Positions 7,096 through 13,298 of a DNA stretch of 28,799 nt are shown piece after piece. This DNA comes from Clostridiales bacterium. GTDB lineage: Bacteria; Bacillota; Clostridia; TANB77; CAG-508. The notes under the pieces are model-generated. The model ran no database searches. It was not told the DNA's origin and worked only from the letters and a program-made list of their open reading frames with translations. The stretch covers positions 1 to 28,799 of the forward strand of contig SFKS01000010.1 of NCBI GenBank assembly GCA_004554705.1, in the 5' to 3' direction. Position 1 is the stretch's first letter, and each line of letters begins with the position of its first letter. Made by a program: the position numbers and the translations under genes.

Positions 7096-7635
7096 TTGAA
7101 AAAATTTGACATATTTAGAATAATAACAATAGGTCTAATGCTAATAGCAATAAGTGGTCTATTCTTGCCATATGAAAAATCAATAGGAAATCATAGAACA
7201 AAACTACAATCAAATCCTGATTCAATGTATATGCAAGAAGTTAAAATAACTAATAAAGATGCTATTGATATTTCAATAATTGAAAATTTAAAAGTGTATA
7301 GTTATGGTATGAATGATAATTCTGGAGATTCGTGGATGAAAGGTGAATGCATTATTAATTTTGTTATTACGATAACTATGATTGTATCAATTGTATTGAT
7401 TATATTATTTGTTTTATTAAAAAAGGATGTAGTTGTGGTTATATTTAACATCTTATTAGCATTGAGTTCATTTGCAATGAATTTTGATATAGTTAATCGT
7501 GGTGTCATTCCTTCAAATAAATATACATATGGCATTTCATATTATTTATATGGCATTATTGCAGTTGCTATTTTAATTTGTTCAATTGTTTCAATTGTTC
7601 AAAAAAAGAAATTAAAAAAACAAAACAATATATAA
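7096..7635 (+). CDS. Four-helix membrane protein of unknown function (about 179 aa)
   Basis: I chose TTG 7096 as the start because GGGAGGTGA (7082-7090) lies 5 bases upstream; the GTG at 7087 is inside that ribosome site. The protein (KKFDIFRIITIGLMLIAISG) has an N-terminal helix, a polar outer loop of about 65 residues, then three further hydrophobic segments and a short basic tail, KKKKLKKQ. I do not recognise the family. It is followed after 12 bases by the DUF6591-like gene with its own GGAG site, so the two form an operon, and the divergent XRE regulator may control it. The N-terminal helix with a large outer loop suggests an envelope-facing role; nothing more can be said. Confidence 0.6.
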   Translation: MKKFDIFRIITIGLMLIAISGLFLPYEKSIGNHRTKLQSNPDSMYMQEVKITNKDAIDISIIENLKVYSYGMNDNSGDSWMKGECIINFVITITMIVSIVLIILFVLLKKDVVVVIFNILLALSSFAMNFDIVNRGVIPSNKYTYGISYYLYGIIAVAILICSIVSIVQKKKLKKQNNI

Positions 7636-7647
7636 AGGAGTTTTATA

Positions 7648-8802
7648 ATGGAGAACGAAGAAAAAAAAATAGAAAATACTAAAATAGGAAAAACTGAAAA
7701 AAAGAGTACCCTTAAATATTTGATTGCGGGATTAGTTTCAATTATAATTATTTTGATTGTTATTGTAAGCATATTATTATTTAATGGTAAAAATAATGAT
7801 AATAAAAATAGCACAACAATTGAAAATAATGCTTCAAATATTTCTGTAAAAGGCTCAAGTTATGAAGAATTAATAAAAAATGCTGAAGAAGATGAAAAGA
7901 AAGTTGTTGCAATTTTAGAGTCAGAATTTGAAAATTTAAAAAAAGAAACTGATACCTATGACAAATATGTAACTAATAAAGATAAAGTAAAGCTTTTTTA
8001 TGATAAGATTGTAACTGAAACAGATAATTTCGGAATTAGACTTCGTGAATATAGCTTAAAATATGCTGAGTTAATAATGCAAGAAAATATTTCATCAGAC
8101 GATAAATATAATAAATTAGATGATATATATGATGAATTTTATGAAAATATTGGAGATGACATATATGATGACATATACGATGGTATATTGGATGATTTAT
8201 ATGACTATTATTATGATGGAATATTAGATGATGCATATGATACAGTTCCTTATGCGGAATTGTCGTCTACTAGATCAAATGAATATAAATGGTGCTCAAA
8301 TGCACGTTCTGATGTATATAAATCTATTTCAAATTCTCGTTCTGATATTTATAAATTTCGCTCAAATATGGGGTCAAAACTTTATCAAGAAAAAGAAGAT
8401 AAAGCATTAGAAGAAATCGAGGAGTTTAGACAAGATATTGAAAAGATAAAAAATGGGATTTCTAGTGAAAACAACATTGCACAGTCTATGGAAAATAAAC
8501 AAGAAAATACAAATGCGACTTCAAATTCAGAAGAATTAAATACAGATTTTAAGAATGCGATGGATAGTTATGAAAAATATATTGATGAATATATTGCTTT
8601 TATGAAAAAATATTCTGAAAATCCAACTGATACATCTTTATTAACTCAATATGCATCTATGCTTACAAAATACCAACAAGCTGTAAAAGATTTTGAAAAT
8701 TGGAATACAAAAAATTTAAATAAGGCAGAACAAAAGTATTATGTTGAAGTTCAAACAAGAGTAACAAAGAAATTGGCTGATGCATCAATAGATATGCAAT
8801 AA
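7648..8802 (+). CDS. Membrane-anchored Asp/Tyr-rich protein, DUF6591-like (384 aa)
   Basis: The protein has a basic cytosolic tail, one transmembrane helix (residues 25-46, YLIAGLVSIIIILIVIVSIL) and a long extracytoplasmic part. The middle is a run of short repeats rich in Asp, Ile and Tyr (DDIYDDIYDGILDDLYDYYY), followed by three degenerate units of about 11 residues with the core S-x-x-R-S-D-x-Y-K. The C-terminus (NAMDSYEKYIDEYIAFMKKY to KAEQKYYVEVQTRVTKKLAD) is helical and matches what I remember of DUF6591 proteins. The acidic repeats would suit cation or surface binding, but no function is known. It is the second gene of an operon with 7096. The antisense promoter of the small-peptide locus begins 24 bases after its stop. 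Confidence 0.65.
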   Translation: MENEEKKIENTKIGKTEKKSTLKYLIAGLVSIIIILIVIVSILLFNGKNNDNKNSTTIENNASNISVKGSSYEELIKNAEEDEKKVVAILESEFENLKKETDTYDKYVTNKDKVKLFYDKIVTETDNFGIRLREYSLKYAELIMQENISSDDKYNKLDDIYDEFYENIGDDIYDDIYDGILDDLYDYYYDGILDDAYDTVPYAELSSTRSNEYKWCSNARSDVYKSISNSRSDIYKFRSNMGSKLYQEKEDKALEEIEEFRQDIEKIKNGISSENNIAQSMENKQENTNATSNSEELNTDFKNAMDSYEKYIDEYIAFMKKYSENPTDTSLLTQYASMLTKYQQAVKDFENWNTKNLNKAEQKYYVEVQTRVTKKLADASIDMQ

Positions 8803-8825
8803 TTAAATGAATTATGAAATTTTAT

Positions 8826-8854
8826 TTGACTTTTTCATATAATCTGTGTATAAT
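8826..8854 (+). promoter_or_regulatory. Antisense RNA promoter, locus 1
   Basis: TTGACT (8826-8831) and TATAAT (8849-8854) with a 17-base spacer. The segment AATCTGT-x-TATAATAAATATAGG is shared with the minus strand at 28770-28797 in locus 2, which supports a functional promoter with a start near 8861. Confidence 0.75.
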
Positions 8855-8860
8855 AAATAT

Positions 8861-8949
8861 AGGAAATGGAGAAACCACAAACGTGGTTATGCCAGATATA
8901 TTGAGAAAACTCACATCTACCTTGCAAAGTACAGATGTGAGCTTTTTTT
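8861..8949 (+). ncRNA. Putative antitoxin antisense RNA, locus 1
   Basis: The predicted transcript is about 88 nt, from the promoter at 8826 to the terminator at 8910-8949. It begins AGGAAATGG, then a hairpin AACCAC-AAAC-GTGGTT, then a linker and the terminator stem. It has no ribosome site or open frame. It converges with the peptide mRNA and overlaps its 3' end through the shared terminator. The homologous RNA in locus 2 has the same order of elements with a changed but still paired hairpin (AACCGCA/TGCGGTT). Antitoxin activity is inferred from architecture only. Confidence 0.6.
8910..8949. terminator. Shared bidirectional terminator, locus 1
   Basis: CTCACATCT (8910-8918) / AGATGTGAG (8933-8941) with CTTTTTTTATTT on the plus side and GAGTTTTC on the minus side. 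It can end both the antisense RNA and the peptide mRNA. Confidence 0.8.
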
Positions 8950-9061
8950 ATTTATGTAGTTGCTTATCAACCCAGTTCTTATACAGAACTGCTGTCAAGG
9001 CAACGTTTAATGTTAAAGATAACATCAAGGATATTATAAAAAATAGTATCGCTTTAACCAT
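8948..9061 (-). CDS. 37-aa hydrophobic peptide, putative type I toxin, locus 1
   Basis: The start at ATG 9061 lies at the position homologous to the start in locus 2, after GGGTGGTG-x-x-GTTT. The peptide is a short N-terminus, one transmembrane helix (ILFFIISLMLSLTLNVALTA) and a polar, basic tail, KNWVDKQLHK. It shares the pattern I-L-F-x-I-I-x4-S-x-T-x-N-V-A-L with the 37-aa peptide at 28570. A long leader (about 76 nt) from the promoter at 9144-9172 contains two hairpins; the one just before the ribosome site is TACGA-ATCT-TCGTA. The size, single helix, structured leader and convergent antisense RNA are those of type I toxins, which act at the inner membrane. It does not look like Fst, TxpA, BsrG or Hok. 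It could instead be a small regulatory membrane peptide. Confidence 0.65.
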   Translation of the reverse strand: MVKAILFFIISLMLSLTLNVALTAVLYKNWVDKQLHK

Positions 9062-9143
9062 AAACATCACCACCCTTCCTACGAAGATTCGTAAAATTGG
9101 TGGCAAAAACCACATCTGCTTATTCTCATTTCCTATGTCAATT

Positions 9144-9172
9144 AGTATAACATACATTTTACAATAAAGCAA
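9144..9172 (-). promoter_or_regulatory. Peptide promoter, locus 1
   Basis: On the minus strand TTGCTT (9172-9167), a 17-base spacer and TATACT (9149-9144). The spacer and -10 region TATTGTAAAATGTATGT-TATACTA are nearly identical in locus 2 (28460-28483), and both are followed by ACATAGGAAATGA. Confidence 0.7.
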
Positions 9173-9217
9173 TAGAAAAACAAACAAATATTTGTAAAAT
9201 ATTTTTAATAAAATTAC

Positions 9218-9246
9218 TTGATTTTTATTTAGTAATCTGTTAATAT
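9218..9246 (+). promoter_or_regulatory. Promoter of a short non-coding transcript
   Basis: TTGATT (9218-9223), a 17-base spacer and TAATAT (9241-9246); the expected start is near 9253. Confidence 0.5.
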
Positions 9247-9252
9247 ATGTAT

Positions 9253-9385
9253 AAGCTGATTGATAATAATATCATTCGTCAAGAGAGCTAACGAGTTGTA
9301 AATGTCTACGTCGTTGGCACCAAAAGATTAAATCGTCGCACCAGACGAAAACCAAGAAATCAACTGTAAAAAGTTGATTTTTTTT
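9253..9385 (+). ncRNA. Candidate structured RNA, unassigned
   Basis: About 133 nt lie between a promoter and a strong terminator without an open frame. Visible pairing: TTCGTC (9275-9280) with GACGAA (9344-9349) closes the structure, GCTAACGA (9287-9294) pairs with TCGTTGGC (9311-9318) with one G-U, and GAT/ATC at 9326-9334 can form a small hairpin. Two similar segments, TCGTTGGCACCA and TCGTCGCACCA, lie 22 bases apart. The GC content is higher than the surroundings. I could not match it to any riboswitch, ribozyme, SRP, 6S or tmRNA consensus. It could be an independent small RNA, or an attenuating leader for the small gene at 9421, whose ribosome site lies just beyond the terminator. Confidence 0.5.
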
Positions 9386-9386
9386 G
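9357..9386 (+). terminator. Terminator of the 9253 RNA
   Basis: AAATCAACT (9357-9365) / AGTTGATTT (9372-9380), then a run of eight T. Confidence 0.85.
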
Positions 9387-9420
9387 TCGCTTTTTATTGA
9401 AAACGAAAGGATGGTGTGAT

Positions 9421-9702
9421 ATGATAAGAATTGTAAAGAAGAAAAACAAGATAAGTAGAGAATTACTCTCTAAAATTGAATGGGCTTGCCGTTTGAATTC
9501 TATAAAACTTGAACACCAAATGATATTAGAAGGTTGTTTAAGAATAATAGAACACACAAACTTGGCGTATGTAGAGCCACATAGAGTAATTATAAAGAAT
9601 AATTTATATTTATTCTTTAATGAACATGATTACTTTTATGTGACAGACTTAAGGACTAAATATCCTTTATCTAAATTACAAGAATACATAGCAAGGCATT
9701 AG
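9421..9702 (+). CDS. Small basic protein of unknown function (93 aa)
   Basis: I chose ATG 9421 (MIRIVKKKNKISRELLSKIE) because AAAGGATGGTG lies just upstream; the longer frame from 9397 runs through that site. The N-terminal half is helical (KIEWACRLNSIKLEHQMILE), and the C-terminal half is beta-rich with aromatic residues (NNLYLFFNEHDYFYVTDLRT). No catalytic or metal motif is visible and I do not recognise it. It is preceded by the terminated transcript 9253-9385 and followed by its own terminator, so it is a monocistronic unit that may be controlled by attenuation. Predicted to be soluble. Confidence 0.5.
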   Translation: MIRIVKKKNKISRELLSKIEWACRLNSIKLEHQMILEGCLRIIEHTNLAYVEPHRVIIKNNLYLFFNEHDYFYVTDLRTKYPLSKLQEYIARH

Positions 9703-9748
9703 TTTTAGAGTTTTTAGAATTTGCTTTTAATATAGAATATAAAACTTT

Positions 9749-9792
9749 AAAAAGTGCCAGTAGTTATGTAATTATCTAAAGGCACTTTTTGT
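9749..9792 (+). terminator. Terminator after the 9421 gene
   Basis: The perfect 10-bp stem AAAAAGTGCC (9749-9758) / GGCACTTTTT (9781-9790) with a 22-base loop. Confidence 0.8.
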
Positions 9793-9835
9793 TATTAATG
9801 CCTACCCATTCAAATTGAAGGGAGGATTTTAAAAT

Positions 9836-10838
9836 ATGAATGAAGAAAGAAAAGTCGTAGGAATATATATTGGTGTAAGTACAGAGGATCAAGCAAGAGA
9901 AGGATTTAGTTTAGGAGAACAAAAGGAAAAACTATTACAACTTTGTAAATTTAAAGAATATGAAGTGTTTAAAGTATACGAATATGCAGGAATATCAGCA
10001 AAAGATATGGCACATAGACCAGCATTTCAAGAAATGTTAGCAGACATGAAAAAAGGTAAAATCAACTATATTGCAGCTTACAAATTAGATAGAGTTACTC
10101 GTTCAGTTCGTGATTTAGAAGAACTAATTGCAGTATTAGAAAAGCATAACACTTATCTTGTATGTGATAGAGATGATGTAAATACTTCTACTGCAAATGG
10201 AAGATTTCTCTGAAGATTATAAAATTATAGAAGAAAAATTGAGTATATTAGAAAAGAAAAAATATGAAACACTTAATCTAAATTCTATCACTTTTACTCC
10301 ACAACAACTAATGGAAGATAGAGATATTGAAAGAGAAAAACTAATTAGAAATAATACTTTAAATGAAACAATAAAAGCAGAATGGAATAAAAAAACTAAA
10401 GAAGAAAAACAAGAATTTATTTCAAAATTTATTGAGTCAATGAAACTAATTAAGAATAAAAATGGTGACTTTAAAATTGAGAAAATAAATTTTAGAAGAA
10501 GTTATATTGAACAACTAACAAAATTTTTTCAAAGTGGAATATTTGATATTTATGCACCTATAGAAGTTGATGATGAAGAAAAATATGTTAGGACAAGTGT
10601 TAATATAAATCAAAAACAATTAGATGAATATATAGAAAGACTTAATAAAGAATTTGAAGTAGAATTTTACGAAGTGTTTCCAGAAAATATGAATAACAAA
10701 TCTAAAATAGTTGAACTAGAATTGAATAAAGAAAAACAAAAATTAATCAGATTAGTTGCAGTAAAAAGTGATAAAAAATTTTCAAAATCTAAAGAAGAAA
10801 TTGTAAAAATTGGAGCAGTAATTTGTAATGCGTATTAA
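9836..10838 (+). pseudogene. Large serine recombinase with its centre deleted and a mutated catalytic Arg
   Basis: The 5' part (9836-10213) encodes the resolvase-type catalytic domain: YIGVSTEDQAREGFSLGEQK carries the nucleophile Ser15, AGISAKDMAHRPAFQEMLAD follows, then the AYKLDRVTRSVRDLEELI active-site segment. In the usual Y-x-R-V-S motif the Arg, which is catalytic in gamma-delta resolvase (Arg8), is Gly13 here. After TANGRF the frame ends at TGA 10211. From about 10203, in another frame, the extreme C-terminal coiled-coil part of a large serine recombinase continues (EDFSEDYKIIEEKLSILEKK to the end at 10838). The rest of the catalytic domain, the recombinase domain and the zinc ribbon, some 200 residues, are missing. 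Such proteins normally have 500-550 residues. The start follows GGGAGG. It was the integrase of a second element and should be dead. Confidence 0.8.
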
Positions 10839-10985
10839 AAAATGATAGGAAAAATTTATGCTTAAAATGATTTTTATACTCCTATTGGAACTCTAACAAG
10901 CACTGAATTTTTCCTCCCTAGTCAAAATTCGTATGGCGGGACTAACTCCCAACCCCTTTATAAAAATAATGGAAGGAATGATAAA

Positions 10986-11243
10986 ATGTTATTAAAAAAT
11001 AATAGTGAAAAAGTAAAAATCTTAGTAAGATATTTTGAAATTTTAAGCATAGAAAATAAATTAAAAATATTTATAATTGTTTTAGAAAGTGACATGATAA
11101 ATTTAAAAATTGATAAACAAAATTTGATTGAACTTTTAAAAAATTACTTATGTGTTTTGGATAAGAATTACAATAAAAATGGGATAATAACTTTAGAATA
11201 TAATATAGATTTTTTTATTAGCAAAGGTTATAGAAATGAATGA
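10986..11243 (+). CDS. Small helical protein of unknown function (85 aa)
   Basis: The ATG follows GGAAGGAATG at a good distance. The product is Lys/Leu/Ile-rich and mostly helical (VRYFEILSIENKLKIFIIVL), with no cysteines, metal motif or signal peptide apart from one Cys in LLKNYLCVLDKNY. It overlaps the next small frame by 8 bases, which suggests translational coupling. I do not recognise it. The 147 bases upstream (10839-10985) contain no gene and may include the former right end of the serine-recombinase element. Confidence 0.45.
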   Translation: MLLKNNSEKVKILVRYFEILSIENKLKIFIIVLESDMINLKIDKQNLIELLKNYLCVLDKNYNKNGIITLEYNIDFFISKGYRNE

Positions 11244-11334
11244 AACAGAAAAAGAAAATTTTGTATATGAATTATTTTATAATATTTATTGTATTATTTT
11301 CAAAAAAACAATAGAAAAAATATATAAATACTGA
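11236..11334 (+). CDS. Very small ORF (32 aa) coupled to the preceding gene
   Basis: ATG 11236 overlaps the stop of the 10986 gene, and the frame reads MNETEKENFVYELFYNIYCI then IFKKTIEKIYKY to TGA. It is helical with an amphipathic aromatic face. The overlap is the main argument that it is translated; its size makes chance occurrence possible. Confidence 0.35.
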   Translation: MNETEKENFVYELFYNIYCIIFKKTIEKIYKY

Positions 11335-11341
11335 AAAATAC

Positions 11342-11370
11342 TTGACAATAACAAACAAATGTTTTAAACT
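11342..11370 (+). promoter_or_regulatory. Promoter of the ORF6N gene
   Basis: TTGACA (11342-11347), a 17-base spacer and TAAACT (11365-11370), 31 bases before the ATG. Confidence 0.6.
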
Positions 11371-11400
11371 ATATATAGTTTTATGTAAGGATGTGAAATT

Positions 11401-12300
11401 ATGAAAAATGAAATAAATAGTTTGGTAGTTCAAGACAACATATCAAATGAAGAAATAAAAAATTTAATATATACTATAAGAGGAAAGCAAGTAATGCTGG
11501 ATAGTGATGTTGCAAGATTATATCATTATGAAACTAGAAGAATAAATGAAACAGTAAAAAGAAATATTGAACGTTTTCCAATAGAATTTTGCTTTCAACT
11601 AACTAGTCAAGAGTATGAAGTTTTGAAGTCGCAAATTGCGACTTCAAACATACGAGGTGGAAAACAAAAATTACCTTATGTATTTACAGAGAAAGGTATT
11701 ATAATGCTTTCAGGTTTACTAAAAAATGAAGTAGCTATTGAGGTAAGTATAAAAATAGTAGAAGCATTTGTAGAGATGAGAAAATTTATATCTTCAAATG
11801 GACAATTATTCGAAAGATTAACAAATGTAGAATATAAATTATTAGAACATGATAAAAAATTTGACGAAGTATTTGACCAATTACAACACGAAGAAAATAT
11901 TAAACAAAAGATATTTTTTGAAGGTCAAATATATGATGCATACAGTTTAATAATTGATATTATTAAAAAAGCAAATAAGAAGATTTTAATAATAGATAAT
12001 TATATAGATGATAGTGTTTTGAAAATGCTTACTAAAAAGAATAAGAATGTAGAGGTTGTACTATTAACTTCTGATAAAAGCAATATACAAAAAATCGACA
12101 TTCAAAAATTTAATAAAGAATATCCAATATTAAAAATTGCTAAAACAAATAAATTTCATGATAGATTTATAGTAATAGATAATAAAGAAATGTATCATTT
12201 AGGCGCTTCAATCAAGGATTTAGGTAAAAAATGTTTTGGAATAAACAGAATTGAAGATATAGATATTATAAACAAGGTTATTAATTTATGTTACAATTGA
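11401..12300 (+). CDS. ORF6N-domain protein with a C-terminal PLD-like domain (299 aa)
   Basis: Residues 20-115 are an ORF6N domain, a phage-type DNA-binding module related to KilA-N: IYTIRGKQVMLDSDVARLYH, then RINETVKRNIERFPIEFCFQ, and LPYVFTEKGIIMLSGLLKNE. A coiled-coil linker (about residues 130-170) leads to a domain like the phospholipase D fold: ILIIDNYIDDSVLKMLTKKN, then FHDRFIVIDNKEMYHLGASI, DLGKKCF. The HDRF-x3-D stretch resembles the half HKD motif of PLD-like proteins that have no proven nuclease activity. Proteins with this arrangement are common in prophages and genomic islands and are often annotated ORF6N or RhuM-like. It has its own promoter and GGATGTG site. Its role is presumably as a DNA-binding regulator or antirepressor, which I infer from the family. 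Confidence 0.8.
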   Translation: MKNEINSLVVQDNISNEEIKNLIYTIRGKQVMLDSDVARLYHYETRRINETVKRNIERFPIEFCFQLTSQEYEVLKSQIATSNIRGGKQKLPYVFTEKGIIMLSGLLKNEVAIEVSIKIVEAFVEMRKFISSNGQLFERLTNVEYKLLEHDKKFDEVFDQLQHEENIKQKIFFEGQIYDAYSLIIDIIKKANKKILIIDNYIDDSVLKMLTKKNKNVEVVLLTSDKSNIQKIDIQKFNKEYPILKIAKTNKFHDRFIVIDNKEMYHLGASIKDLGKKCFGINRIEDIDIINKVINLCYN

Positions 12301-12326
12301 CATACTGACTGAACTAATGTTATAAT
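12297..12326 (+). promoter_or_regulatory. Promoter overlapping the ORF6N stop codon
   Basis: TTGACA (12297-12302) overlaps the TGA of the preceding gene; an 18-base spacer and TATAAT (12321-12326) follow. The leader to the ATG at 12450 is about 117 nt and holds ATAGAG-AAGA-CTCTAT and CACTAATTAGTG palindromes. Confidence 0.7.
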
Positions 12327-12449
12327 ATTGAATATAAGATAGAGAAGACTCTATGTTATATAACCTTGATTCACTAATTAGTGAGAGGAACTTCCTTTAA
12401 CTTTTTAGTTTCATATACATTCAAAAAAAACAGGAGGAAAAACGACAAC

Positions 12450-12806
12450 ATGAGAATATCACTAGTCATTATTACTGGAATTGCTTTAATTCTTTTGACA
12501 CTTGTGATCTATATGGCATTGAGTGTAAATTGGAGGAGGAGGGGCGTTGCCTATTATATTATTATTGCTATAATATATGGAATGTTTTTCTTACTTACCA
12601 TTCCAATGTTAATACTTCTAATTAAAATGGAAGTCAGACATTATTATATAGTAATAGTGCCAATAGTTTTTTCAGTTTGCAAAGTAGTAAAAAATATATT
12701 TTATGCAGCTGAAATCATAGGATATGAAGAAGCAGAACGTTTCATAATATCCATTGACGACCTTCCAATTGATGAAGAAGAAAAGGAGGAGGACAACAAG
12801 AAATAG
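12450..12806 (+). CDS. Three-helix small membrane protein (118 aa)
   Basis: I chose ATG 12450 because AGGAGG lies at 12432-12437; an upstream GTG frame passes through the leader and lacks a site. The product has hydrophobic helices at about residues 3-25, 34-59 and 65-80 and an acidic tail (DDLPIDEEEKEEDNKK). It has no recognisable family. It is a single-gene unit with a strong promoter, a long structured leader and a perfect terminator, the last gene of the accessory region before tRNA-Met. The long leader suggests post-transcriptional control. Confidence 0.6.
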   Translation: MRISLVIITGIALILLTLVIYMALSVNWRRRGVAYYIIIAIIYGMFFLLTIPMLILLIKMEVRHYYIVIVPIVFSVCKVVKNIFYAAEIIGYEEAERFIISIDDLPIDEEEKEEDNKK

Positions 12807-12808
12807 TT

Positions 12809-12849
12809 AAAAGTTGCGAGTAGATTTGCTTAATATACTCGCAACTTTT
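12809..12849. terminator. Terminator after the 12450 gene
   Basis: The perfect 14-bp stem AAAAGTTGCGAGTA (12809-12822) / TACTCGCAACTTTT (12836-12849). The A/T tails make it usable in both directions. Confidence 0.85.
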
Positions 12850-12865
12850 ATGCATAAAAAGAAAT

Positions 12866-12893
12866 AAAGGAAGCCTTATATAGACTTCCTTCT
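12866..12893 (-). terminator. Terminator of tRNA-Met
   Basis: On the minus strand GAAGGAAG pairs with CTTCCTT and is followed by TATTTCTTTTT, directly after the tRNA CCA. Confidence 0.7.
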
Positions 12894-12899
12894 AGATTT

Positions 12900-12976
12900 T
12901 GGTAGCGAGAAGTGGATTCGAACCACCGACCTGTCGGGTATGAACCGAATGCTCTAGCCAACTGAGCTATCTCGCC
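12900..12976 (-). tRNA. tRNA-Met(CAU), elongator type
   Basis: The cloverleaf is complete on the minus strand: acceptor GGCGAGA/TCTCGCT, D-arm GCTCAGTTGGCTAGAGC, anticodon loop TTCATAC with CAU, T-arm GGTGGTTCGAATCCACT and an encoded CCA. The 1-72 pair is G-U and the body resembles Bacillota elongator tRNA-Met rather than the initiator, which starts CGCGGG. It marks the right border of the accessory region. Confidence 0.95.
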
Positions 12977-13032
12977 GTGAACTATTCTATTATACATAGT
13001 TTTGGTGCGTTTGTCAATAAAAAATCAAAAAA

Positions 13033-13188
13033 TTAATCTTCCTTTTTTACTTCTGGAATAATAATACTTTTTTTATCTTCTTTTGGTTGAGGCTTTGCAA
13101 CATTAAGATGCTCATAAACAGGAGAAATTTCAAGACCTTCACCAGTATCATCAACAACAACTTCAACATCATTATTTTTTTCATCCAT
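13033..13188 (-). CDS. Small acidic protein (51 aa), unknown
   Basis: ATG 13188 has AGGTGAT seven to eight bases upstream. The product (MDEKNNDVEVVVDDTGEGLE then SPVYEHLNVAKPQPKEDKKS) is strongly acidic at its start, Pro/Lys-rich later, and probably disordered. It has no known motif. It lies between tRNA-Met and the divergent tyrS promoter, and its expression would run toward the tRNA on the same strand. Confidence 0.4.
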   Translation of the reverse strand: MDEKNNDVEVVVDDTGEGLEISPVYEHLNVAKPQPKEDKKSIIIPEVKKED

Positions 13189-13242
13189 TATAATCACCTG
13201 AAAGAATAATAGCATAAAAGAAAAAATATGTCAACAAAACAC

Positions 13243-13271
13243 TTGCAATTATTTGACAATAATAGTATAAT
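13243..13271 (+). promoter_or_regulatory. Promoter of tyrS
   Basis: TTGCAA (13243-13248), a 17-base spacer and TATAAT (13266-13271). Only about 20 nt separate the likely transcript start from the tyrS start codon, so there is no room for the T-box leader that often precedes tyrS in Bacillota. Confidence 0.7.
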
Positions 13272-13298
13272 ACTATTAATTTTAGGGAGGAAATAAAA

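Noticed and set aside
8036..8410. Additional ORFs on either strand inside the Asp/Tyr-repeat gene.
   Set aside because: They are frame shadows of the repetitive GAT/TAT/GGA codons, with His/Tyr/Ile-rich nonsense composition and no ribosome sites.
9253..9385. Hammerhead ribozyme reading of CTGATTGA ... GACGAAAA.
   Set aside because: The core needs CUGANGA followed by paired stems and GAAA; here there is an extra base and the required stems I and III do not form.
10839..10985. A minus-strand gene behind the AGGGAGGAAAAATTC sequence.
   Set aside because: The frame after that site closes within about ten codons.
437..12899. An attR copy of the tRNA-Leu 3' end closing the island.
   Set aside because: No second copy of the T-arm/acceptor sequence (GGTTCGATTCCGGCC) was found in the window by eye.
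13200..13298. T-box riboswitch before tyrS.
   Set aside because: The promoter leaves only about 20 nt of leader, and no T-box sequence or antiterminator was found.
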